The notes under the pieces are model-generated. The model saw nothing but the letters and a program-made list of their open reading frames with translations, ran no database searches and had not been told where the DNA came from. From positions 73,894 through 137,893 of the forward strand of contig CANRFY010000001.1 in the NCBI GenBank assembly GCA_947630015.1: DNA of 64,000 bases, read 5' to 3'. The position numbers were made by a program, and so were the translations under genes. This stretch comes from an uncultured Clostridia bacterium. Its GTDB lineage: Bacteria > Bacillota > Clostridia > Oscillospirales > CAG-272. Positions within the stretch are counted from its first letter, which is position 1, and each line of letters starts with the position of its first letter. Positions 18,955-26,026 of this stretch are shown here, piece after piece.

Positions 18955-19733
18955 GCGAGTCCGTAAAGCTACAAAAGCTCATCGCCGACGCCGGCGTCTG
19001 CTCGCGAAGAGCCGCGGAGCGGCTCATCGACGGCGGAGCCGTTACGGTCAACGGTGCCTTGGCAAAGCTCGGCGACAGGGCCTGCGCGGACGACGACATT
19101 TGCGTGAACGGCGCGCATATAAAGCGCGCGCCGGCCGCGCGCACATACATAATGCTGAATAAGCCGGCGGGCGTCGTCACGACGATGAGCGACGAATCGG
19201 GCAGACGGTGCGTCGCCGATTATCTCGGCGGCGTCGGCGCGCGAGTCTATCCGATCGGAAGACTCGATATGTACTCGGACGGATTACTGCTTTTGACCGA
19301 CGACGGCGATTTCGCCAACGAGGTTTCGCACCCGCGCGGACAAAAGGAAAAGGTCTACCGCGTCACCCTTATCGGCGACGTCTCGGATGGCGCGCTCGAC
19401 GCGCTGCGCCATCTTGACGCCATCGATATAAACGGCGTAATAACGCCGATTTCGCCATGCGGCGTCGAGCTTTTGTCGCGAGGCAGTGGCGAGACAGTCG
19501 CAGCAATCACGCTTCATGAAGGAAAAAACCGACAGATACGCCGTATGTGCGAATCGGTCGGGCTGAAAATATCGCGCCTTACGCGCGTCTCGATCGGAGG
19601 CGTCGAGCTTGGATCGCTTCCATTGGGAAAATGGCGCAGGCTGACGCAGGATGAAATAGCGTCGCTTATGCGCGCCGGTGATACAAAAAATGATAAGATA
19701 ACGGAAACGGAGGGGATCAGTCGAGATGAATAA
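18951..19733 (+). CDS. 23S rRNA pseudouridine synthase, RluB/RsuA family
   Basis: 260 residues starting at the ATG overlapping the previous stop; an in-frame GTG at 18924 is less likely. An S4 RNA-binding domain (about 5-50, KLIADAGVCSRRAAERLI) precedes the synthase domain with the catalytic aspartate D106 in IGRLDMYSDGLLLLT, and the GKNRQIRRM motif follows. RluB in Bacillus modifies the position equivalent to E. coli U2605; the exact site here is inferred. Overlaps the amidase gene by 8 bp. Confidence 0.92.
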   Translation: MSESVKLQKLIADAGVCSRRAAERLIDGGAVTVNGALAKLGDRACADDDICVNGAHIKRAPAARTYIMLNKPAGVVTTMSDESGRRCVADYLGGVGARVYPIGRLDMYSDGLLLLTDDGDFANEVSHPRGQKEKVYRVTLIGDVSDGALDALRHLDAIDINGVITPISPCGVELLSRGSGETVAAITLHEGKNRQIRRMCESVGLKISRLTRVSIGGVELGSLPLGKWRRLTQDEIASLMRAGDTKNDKITETEGISRDE

Positions 19734-20991
19734 CGGAAGATATGACGGACAGCAGAACGGCACTCGCGGCTATAACGGCAATCAAACCGGCGGCGCGCAG
19801 CCGCCATACGATCAGAATCAATACGGACAGCCTCAATACGTGCAGCCGCCGTACATAGTCCCGCCGGCGCAGCAGTATCAGTCGCAGCCGCAGCGTCCGC
19901 CGCAGGGACAATATCCGCAGCAGCCACAGCGTCCGCCGCAAGGACAATATCCGCAGCAAGTACAGCGCCCACAGCAAGGCCAGCGTCCGCCGCAAGGCCA
20001 GCGCCCACCTCAGAGTCAGCGTCCGCCTCAGGGTCAGCGCCCACCTCAAGGACAGCGCCCGCCTCAGGGGCAGCGCCCGCCTCAGGGTCAGCGGCAGCGT
20101 CCGAGCGGCGCTCCGATAGGATCGCGCCCGCGGCGCAAATTCCGCAAGCCTACGCCGTTTTTGATATTGATGCTCGTGTTCGTGCTTTTGCTCATTATTG
20201 TGATCAGCACGAGCCACAGTTGCCGCGGCAATCGCGGCGGCAGCGACACCGACAGCGGATCGGGTTCTGATACAAACAAATCGCCGACAGGCTCCGGCGG
20301 CGCTGTGCTGCCGTCTGGCGACGATACTTCGGACGTCGAAACGCCCGCGGTTCCCTCCGATTTCGTCATATTCATCGATCCCGGCCACGGCCCCGGCGAC
20401 GTCGGTTCCTCGTCCGAATATCTCGGCGAATATAAGGAGCGCGACATGACGCTCGAGGTCGCAAAGGAGATCGTAAGGATCCTGTGCGATCAGGGCTACA
20501 ACGCGAAGCTGACTCACGACGGCGTGAATATTCCGTATGATCCGAACGACAGCGGCACCTTCTATGTCGACGAGCGATGCGATTACGTCAACTCGAATAA
20601 CGTCGGCCTGTTCGTTTCGATACACTGCGACTCATATGACGACGAGGACGTATACGGCACGCGCGTCTATTACTGCGACGACGAATCGGGCGACAGCTAC
20701 GCATATACCGCAAATGCGCGTGCGCTTACAGATATGCTTGCGCAGGCGATCGATTCCACGTTCCCCGACGCCAAAAAGACGACAAAACGCGGCTACGAAC
20801 CGAACGAATCATATTATGTAACGCGTCACGTCGACGCGCCGGCAGCGCTCATCGAGATCGGATTCATCACGAATCAAAATGACGCCGCGAACATCCTCGA
20901 TCCAGAATGGCGCGCCAAGATGTCGGACGGCATAGCGAAGGGCATCATGACGTTCGCCGACGGGTACATGAGAACATCGGATCAGTCATAA
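19726..20991 (+). CDS. membrane-anchored N-acetylmuramoyl-L-alanine amidase with proline/glutamine-rich N-terminal tail
   Basis: 421 residues. The first about 135 are proline/glutamine/glycine-rich, with about ten imperfect QRPPQGQ-type heptads preceding a basic RPRRKFRKP and one membrane segment (about 143-162). With this topology the tail should be cytoplasmic. An external serine/glycine/aspartate linker leads to an amidase_3 domain: IDPGHG (zinc histidine near 221), EYKERDMTLEVA (zinc glutamate), FVSIHCD (second histidine), and IEIGFITN (catalytic glutamate). It cuts the bond between MurNAc and L-alanine. It overlaps the pseudouridine synthase by 8 bp. Confidence 0.9.
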   Translation: MNNGRYDGQQNGTRGYNGNQTGGAQPPYDQNQYGQPQYVQPPYIVPPAQQYQSQPQRPPQGQYPQQPQRPPQGQYPQQVQRPQQGQRPPQGQRPPQSQRPPQGQRPPQGQRPPQGQRPPQGQRQRPSGAPIGSRPRRKFRKPTPFLILMLVFVLLLIIVISTSHSCRGNRGGSDTDSGSGSDTNKSPTGSGGAVLPSGDDTSDVETPAVPSDFVIFIDPGHGPGDVGSSSEYLGEYKERDMTLEVAKEIVRILCDQGYNAKLTHDGVNIPYDPNDSGTFYVDERCDYVNSNNVGLFVSIHCDSYDDEDVYGTRVYYCDDESGDSYAYTANARALTDMLAQAIDSTFPDAKKTTKRGYEPNESYYVTRHVDAPAALIEIGFITNQNDAANILDPEWRAKMSDGIAKGIMTFADGYMRTSDQS

Positions 20992-21017
20992 TTTATATAA
21001 TTGAAAGAGGTAGTAAA

Positions 21018-21824
21018 ATGAAAACTCTCAAGATCATGATCGCGGCGCTTTTAGCCGCAGCGATGCTGCTTTCCATGGCGTCATGCTCGATCGTCAAGGA
21101 CGTTCTGTCCGACATACAGGATAACGGCGGCGACAACGACGACAGGAACAACAACAACGACGATGACGATGACGACGACGACGGAAACGTCGGTGATGTC
21201 GGCGATGTCGGCGGCTCCGATACGAACAGCAGCGCCGATACTGACGGCGGCGCCGATACCGAGGCGGCTGACACCAACGCAAAAGGCGGCACATACAGCA
21301 CCTCCGAGTCCGGCAGCGTCACATATGTCAACAACGACATAGGCGTCAGCGCCACGTTCGACAGCGATTGGACCGTATCGCCCCGCTCCGAGCTTGCGAC
21401 GCTCACGGGCGTCGTCGCCGACAACATGAACGACGAACAGCTCGCCGAGCTGATCCGTCAGTCGCAAACGTTTTTCGATCTCAGCGCTTCCTCGAACGAT
21501 CTTCTGCGCTCCGTCAACATCGTATATGAAGATCTCGGCGCCGTAAACGGTCTGCTTATCAGCGAGGAAGAATACCTTGACGCATCGTTCGCCTCGATCG
21601 AGGCGTCCGCCGAATCGATAGGATACACCGAATCGACGATCACAAAAACGACGGCGTCGATCGCCGGCAAATCGCATCCCGCAGTCGCGATCAAAGGCAC
21701 GATCTCGGGCATTCAAGTATATCAGCTCCAGCTCTGCATAAAATCGGGCAGATACATCCTCGTTCTGACCTGCACGTCGTACCTGGACGATGTGACCGGC
21801 GACATACTCGGGATGTTCCATTGA
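21018..21824 (+). CDS. secreted lipoprotein with acidic low-complexity linker
   Basis: 268 residues from the ATG at 21018, behind AAAGAGG. The signal peptide (KIMIAALLAAAMLLSMAS) ends in a lipobox with the lipidated cysteine (LSMASC, C24). An Asp/Asn/Gly-rich linker with a run of eight aspartates follows, then a roughly 170-residue globular domain beginning near YVNNDIGVSATFDSDW. I do not recognise the domain; its strands and TKTTASIAGKSHPAVAIKG segment look like an extracellular adhesion or sensing domain. It is 26 bp downstream of the amidase and probably the last gene of that operon. Confidence 0.8.
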   Translation: MKTLKIMIAALLAAAMLLSMASCSIVKDVLSDIQDNGGDNDDRNNNNDDDDDDDDGNVGDVGDVGGSDTNSSADTDGGADTEAADTNAKGGTYSTSESGSVTYVNNDIGVSATFDSDWTVSPRSELATLTGVVADNMNDEQLAELIRQSQTFFDLSASSNDLLRSVNIVYEDLGAVNGLLISEEEYLDASFASIEASAESIGYTESTITKTTASIAGKSHPAVAIKGTISGIQVYQLQLCIKSGRYILVLTCTSYLDDVTGDILGMFH

Positions 21825-21879
21825 CGCGCGGGCTATATCGCGAATACGCGATTATTGCCGATACATTTGCAAACATATG

Positions 21880-21916
21880 AAAAGCTCGGAGCGTTCCGCT
21901 CCGAGCTTTTTTGCTG
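21880..21916. terminator. bidirectional terminator
   Basis: AAAAGCTCGGAGC, a short GTTCC loop, GCTCCGAGCTTTTTT. T-runs on both strands suit convergent transcription from the lipoprotein gene and the FAD dehydrogenase gene. Confidence 0.9.
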
Positions 21917-21928
21917 TTTTAATCTGCG

Positions 21929-23317
21929 TCAGACAAGCTTTCTTCCCATCAGAATACCCATGACGGACGACATCATAAGTCCGCGCGTCCATCCCGACGA
22001 GTCGCCAAGACAGTGCAGTCCCGGGACGTTCGTGTTGAAATCGGCGTCCATTTTAACTCTGTTCGAGTAAAATTTAAGCTCGGGCGAATAAAGCAGAGTT
22101 TCGTTCGCCGCAAAGCCAGGGACGACCTTGTCGACGGCCAAAATGAAGTTGATGATATTTATCATCGATCTGTACGGCATCGCCGCCGTTATATCGCCGG
22201 CGACGGCGTCGGGCAGCGTCGGACGGACGTTCGAGCGCGCAAGCTCCTTTGACCATGTGCGCTTCCCGTCGAGAATATCGCCGAAGCGCTGGACGAGGAT
22301 ATGTCCCGCGCCGAGCATATTTGTAAGCTCGCCTATCTTCTGCGCATACGCGATGGGCTGATTGAACGGCTCGCTGAAATTGTGCGAGCAGAGGATCGCA
22401 AGATTCGTGTTGTCAGATTTTTTATCCTTGAACGAATGACCGTTTACGACGGCGAGATCGTTGTCGTAGTTCTCTTGGCTGACAAATCCGCCCGGGTTCT
22501 GACAGAATATGCGGACCTTATTTTTGAACGGCTTCGGATATCCGATCAGCTTTGACTCATAGAGCGCCTGATTTATCGTCTCCATCACCTCGTTGCGCAC
22601 CTCGACGCGCACGCCGATATCGACGGTGCCGGGCTGATGAGCGATATTGTATCCGGCGCAGATATGTTCGAGCCAGTCTGCGCCGCGTCGTCCCGTCGCG
22701 ATTATAGTGTGCGGCGCGCGGATCGAGCGCGATTCCCCGTCCTTTGTTATAACGACGCCGCGGCATTCCCCGTCCTCGAGTATGAGATCGGAGCATTCCC
22801 AGCCGAATATCATCTCGACGCCGTGATCGCCGAGATAGCGCTCGATCGACAGATACAGCGCGTGGCTCTTTTCGGTGCCGATGTGGCGTATCGGGCAGTC
22901 GACGAGCTTAAGTCCGGCGCTGATGGCGCGCTTGCGGATCTCCTTCACCTCGTCGGTGTTGTTTATGCCCTCAATTTTCGTATCCGCTCCGAATTCGAGA
23001 TAAATTCCGTCGGCATAGTCGATCGTTTTCTGCGCAAGCTCGGGACCGATCAGATCGGGCAGATCGCCGCCGACCTCATACGACAGCGAGAGCTTGCCGT
23101 CGGAAAACGCGCCGGCTCCGGAAAATCCCGTCGTGATATTGCAGTAAGGCTTGCAGTTCACGCAGCGCTGCGTCTTGTCCTTCGGGCAGAAGCGCTCTTC
23201 GAGCGGCTTCCCTTTTTCGACGATCGTGATCTTTTTGCTGCTTCCGCGTCGTATCATTTCGAGCGCCGTAAATATTCCGGCAGGCCCCGCGCCTACAATT
23301 ACAACATCAGTATGCAT
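21929..23317 (-). CDS. FAD-dependent dehydrogenase (COG2509-type)
   Basis: 462 residues. The N-terminal VVIVGAGPAGIFTALEM is a classic FAD dinucleotide-binding loop, and C-terminal VPGLHCLGDSSGWTRG is the flavin/ribityl contact. A cysteine pattern near residue 48 (FCPKDKTQRCVNCKPYC) has four cysteines in a cluster and could be redox-active or metal-binding. The family is widespread in Firmicutes and annotated only as FAD-dependent dehydrogenase. The ribosome binding site before the ATG is weak. The neighbour upstream is a foreign-looking gene. Confidence 0.88.
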   Translation of the reverse strand: MHTDVVIVGAGPAGIFTALEMIRRGSSKKITIVEKGKPLEERFCPKDKTQRCVNCKPYCNITTGFSGAGAFSDGKLSLSYEVGGDLPDLIGPELAQKTIDYADGIYLEFGADTKIEGINNTDEVKEIRKRAISAGLKLVDCPIRHIGTEKSHALYLSIERYLGDHGVEMIFGWECSDLILEDGECRGVVITKDGESRSIRAPHTIIATGRRGADWLEHICAGYNIAHQPGTVDIGVRVEVRNEVMETINQALYESKLIGYPKPFKNKVRIFCQNPGGFVSQENYDNDLAVVNGHSFKDKKSDNTNLAILCSHNFSEPFNQPIAYAQKIGELTNMLGAGHILVQRFGDILDGKRTWSKELARSNVRPTLPDAVAGDITAAMPYRSMINIINFILAVDKVVPGFAANETLLYSPELKFYSNRVKMDADFNTNVPGLHCLGDSSGWTRGLMMSSVMGILMGRKLV

Positions 23318-23491
23318 ATTATGTACCCGTCATCTCAGTATTGCCGGCCGCTGCCGACTTTTTTATTTTATCACCTCGCGCGCAATTTGTCAACGATTGA
23401 GAGTGAGATGGGAGTGGATGCCCGTGCGAATTTTGTCTTTGTTCGACGTAGACGCGCCGCCGGCAAAACGCGTGCGGCATAGTTTTGACAT

Positions 23492-23525
23492 AGGAAAAGC
23501 AGACGATACATCGTCTGCTTTTCCT
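23492..23525 (-). terminator. perfect 34-bp palindromic terminator after the endonuclease gene
   Basis: AGGAAAAGCAGACGAT and its exact complement are separated by two bases, ending in TTTTCCT. It lies just beyond the end of the zinc-ribbon endonuclease gene on the minus strand. Its CTGCTTTTCCTC arm recurs at the tRNA-Leu terminator at 25684-25695. Confidence 0.8.
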
Positions 23526-23535
23526 CAATCAATTT

Positions 23536-24237
23536 TTACTCCACTTTTTCCCAGCTATATCCTTTACATTTTGTCTTGTTTTTTATAGCAAATTCCACTG
23601 CTTTCCTTGTTACACCAACCGATTTTGCAGCTAATGTGCAATTATCAAAAATCTCACCTGTGTCAATATTCTTAACTTTTAATCGACCTGCACATTTGGG
23701 GCAGCCTGCTTTACTGCGCGTTCGAGAGTCAATAACTGCTTGCCAGCTATGTCCTTTGCTGCACTTCCACCATACTTTTTCTTTTGAGCCAGACGTATAT
23801 TCTTCCGGTCTCTTTTCATTCTTATCATAATCCCATTCTTTTATCAGCTCTGGATAATTATCTGCCAAAGAGCCTTTTTCAGCAACGCTGTGATTCATTC
23901 TCGTTTGCACACTTCTGTTTTGTCCACACTTAGGGCATCCTTGGTGCATTGTTGTCCTCTGATATGGAGTAGTTTCCCATGAATAACCGCAAGTTTTACA
24001 GATCCACCATACTTTATTAGATGATCCCGAAATACAGTCTTCAGGGGTAATCTTATTTCTTTCATAATCCCATTCTTCAAGTAATTCGGGAAACTTTTCC
24101 GCAAGTGAACCTCTACTCTTTTTCAAAGTTTCTTTAAATTTGATATTTCTGTTTTTCTTTGCGCACAGCGGGCAGCGCTCTCCTTTGCTTATCATACTTA
24201 TCTTTGCTTCCCATTCATGTCCGCATTGATCGCATTT
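23536..24237 (-). pseudogene. C-terminal part of the zinc-ribbon endonuclease gene, cut off by an in-frame TGA
   Basis: Continues the gene at 24238-25611 in the same frame after the TGA at 24238-24240. It encodes the rest of the broken fifth zinc-ribbon module (CDQCGHEWEAK ... CPLC), two further modules (EWDYERNK ... WWICKTCG; EWDYDKNE ... WWKCSKGH) and a C-terminal NUMOD1-like segment (KNIDTGEIFDNCTLAAKSVG ... GYSWEKV). NUMOD1 is a DNA-binding helix known from homing endonucleases. An internal ATG at 24195 has only a distant GGAAG, so independent translation is doubtful. The part stays open for over 230 codons, so the break looks recent, or the stop is read through. Confidence 0.75.
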
Positions 24238-25611
24238 TCACCAAACCTTTTCATTAGAACCGGCAGTACGCTCTTCAGGGTCAATTGTATTTTTATCATA
24301 ATTCCATATATTTTTCAGCTCAGGCTTTACGGTAAATAAGTCATTATATCCTTTATACGCTTTTCTTCCGGCACAGACCGGACAACCTACTTGTCCTGAT
24401 GCTCTCGAAGAAATCGTAGCCTCCCACTCATGCCCTTTATCACAAATCCACCAAACTTTTTCATCTGAACCTTTGCTATACTTTTCAGGGCCTTTTTCAT
24501 TTTTATTATAATCCCATTCGGTGATAAGATTGGGATAAGTAGTTGCGAGATCATTGAACCCAACTTTTATTCTTTTGCCTGAACAATATGGACACCCGTT
24601 GTTTCCTACTGTTCTATTTGCAACAACCATGTCATAATCATTACCGCATTTTTTACACGTCCACCAAACTCTTTTATTTGAAGCATATCCAAATGATTCT
24701 GGCTTGAGATTTTTATTTTTTTCGTAACACCATTCTGATGCAATTTCAGGATACTTTACAGCTATACTGTTTTCTTTAATTGATCTTACATATAAGTTGT
24801 AAATTTCTGCTTCATCACGTTTCAAGTCTATGTCAGGGGTCGGTAAACCTATTATTTCAAACATCTTTATGAGTCCCCAGAAAAACTCATCGTCAGTCGG
24901 ATTACTTTTTTCTATTGTTTTCAGAGTTATTGTGTCGTCCGTCTGTTCTCTGCTTCTGCCGCATTGAATAACTATTACTCTGATTCCCTTGTTTCTGAGA
25001 AATTCATATTTTAGTGCGTCTTTGCTTTCCTTTTGACTATGAAAATATTCGCCATTATATTCTATACCAGTATTATAATCAGGAATATAAACGTCTAATT
25101 CTTTTCCGTGAATTATTTTTCTATTTTCAACAGGAATTATCTTTGAAAGATAATAGAAAATAGTTTGTTCCTGTTTCGATGTATGACTTTCTTTTGTACA
25201 GTCAGGGCAAGCAAAGCCTTTAGATGTTCTTTCATTTACTGTTCTTTTATAGCTTTGACCGCATATAGGGCAAATCCAGCTTACAGATTTATTTGAGAAA
25301 GGTAAATAATCGCTCGGCGACTTTTCATTATTTGCATAGTCCCACTCTTTTGCCAATTCGGGATATTTTGTTTCAAAGTCGTTCTCACCTTTTATTGGCA
25401 ATTTACCAGCACAATAGGGACAACCGGATCGCTCCCTTGTTCTATGGTCTATCCTCGCACGATATGAATGATTTTCTTTGCACCGCCACCATGCATCGAT
25501 GTCAGAATGGGATGATACCGTTGAAGGAGTTTTATCGTTTTTTTCATAATCCCACTCTGATGCTATTTCTGGATATTCTTCTTGAAGGTTTCTTTTGACT
25601 TTATTTTGCAT
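24238..25611 (-). CDS. zinc-ribbon array with Vsr/EDxHD-type endonuclease domain (N-terminal part)
   Basis: 457 residues before the TGA. Two zinc-ribbon modules of about 68 residues (pattern YPEIASEWDYEKN ... WW.C ... CPYC, resembling Pfam DUF4379) precede a nuclease domain near residues 175-255. In it, SKQEQTIFYYL, ELDVYIPDYNTGIEYNGEYF and H-S match the E, D, xH acidic/histidine pattern of Vsr-related EDxHD homing endonucleases. Three more modules follow and the fifth is interrupted: EKVW then TGA, where sister modules have EKVWW. Most modules carry CxxC pairs; some replace the first pair with C-x-x-x-H. The block is visibly AT-rich compared with neighbours, suggesting transfer. It sits directly 3' of a tRNA-Leu. 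Confidence 0.75.
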   Translation of the reverse strand: MQNKVKRNLQEEYPEIASEWDYEKNDKTPSTVSSHSDIDAWWRCKENHSYRARIDHRTRERSGCPYCAGKLPIKGENDFETKYPELAKEWDYANNEKSPSDYLPFSNKSVSWICPICGQSYKRTVNERTSKGFACPDCTKESHTSKQEQTIFYYLSKIIPVENRKIIHGKELDVYIPDYNTGIEYNGEYFHSQKESKDALKYEFLRNKGIRVIVIQCGRSREQTDDTITLKTIEKSNPTDDEFFWGLIKMFEIIGLPTPDIDLKRDEAEIYNLYVRSIKENSIAVKYPEIASEWCYEKNKNLKPESFGYASNKRVWWTCKKCGNDYDMVVANRTVGNNGCPYCSGKRIKVGFNDLATTYPNLITEWDYNKNEKGPEKYSKGSDEKVWWICDKGHEWEATISSRASGQVGCPVCAGRKAYKGYNDLFTVKPELKNIWNYDKNTIDPEERTAGSNEKVW

Positions 25612-25658
25612 ATTGTTATATTCCTATTTTTATTTCAGACTTGAAAAAGTAAATTGCA

Positions 25659-25694
25659 AAAAAGCAGGTTACAAAAATGCAACCTGCTTTTCCT
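25659..25694 (-). terminator. terminator of tRNA-Leu(CAG)
   Basis: On the minus strand, immediately after the tRNA, AAAAGCAGGTTGCA and TGTAACCTGCTTTTTT form a strong stem with a T-run. Confidence 0.85.
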
Positions 25695-25695
25695 C

Positions 25696-25779
25696 TGCGG
25701 GTAAAAGGACTTGAACCTTCATGAAGTTGCCCTCACTAGAACCTGAATCTAGCGCGTCTGCCAATTCCGCCATACCCGC
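25696..25779 (-). tRNA. tRNA-Leu (anticodon CAG)
   Basis: Class II tRNA of 84 bases with a long variable arm. The acceptor stem is GCGGGTA / TACCCGC, the anticodon stem CTAGA / TCTAG around loop TTCAGGT, and the T-arm GGTTCAAGTCC. The discriminator is A and CCA is not encoded. The 5' end lies directly against a tandem-repeat leader. Confidence 0.95.
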
Positions 25780-25868
25780 GAATGTTATGAGCGAGTGTGG
25801 CGGAATTCCCCCGCACATACCCGCGAACTTATGAGCGAGTGTGGCGGAATTCCCCCGCACATACCCGC
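25775..25868 (-). repeat. 44/45-bp tandem repeats in the tRNA-Leu leader
   Basis: Two consecutive copies (45 and 44 bp) lie upstream of the tRNA. Each begins, in the transcription direction, with GCGGGTATG, the first nine bases of the tRNA itself, followed by a GCGGGGGAATTCCGCC stem and ACTCGCTCATAA. The promoter is upstream of both, so the copies should be in the primary transcript. Confidence 0.88.
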
Positions 25869-25887
25869 AAATCTTGCGAACGAAGAT

Positions 25888-25916
25888 ATTATACACTATC
25901 GGATTCTGTTTGTAAA
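25888..25916 (-). promoter_or_regulatory. promoter of tRNA-Leu(CAG)
   Basis: Minus-strand TTTACA (25911-25916) and TATAAT (25888-25893) are 17 bp apart. Placing it here means the tandem repeats are transcribed ahead of the tRNA. Confidence 0.8.
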
Positions 25917-25952
25917 CCCCTTTTTTCAAAAAATTCAAAAAACTTATATGCG

Positions 25953-25982
25953 CGGCACGGGAACAGGCGGTGTTCCCGTGCC
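25953..25982 (-). terminator. terminator of the GH31 gene
   Basis: GGCACGGGAAC and GTTCCCGTGCC form a strong stem on the minus strand after the glycosidase stop, followed within a few bases by TTTTTT tracts. Confidence 0.82.
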
Positions 25983-26026
25983 GGATGTATTGCGTCTTCT
26001 CCGCTCTGCGCGCCGCGCGCGGACGC

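Noticed and set aside
23536..25611. A genome-wide recoding of TGA as tryptophan.
   Set aside because: The same gene uses TGG for many tryptophans, and TGA ends numerous genes in the window, for example at 18107-18109 where the next gene overlaps the stop. A local nonsense change fits better.
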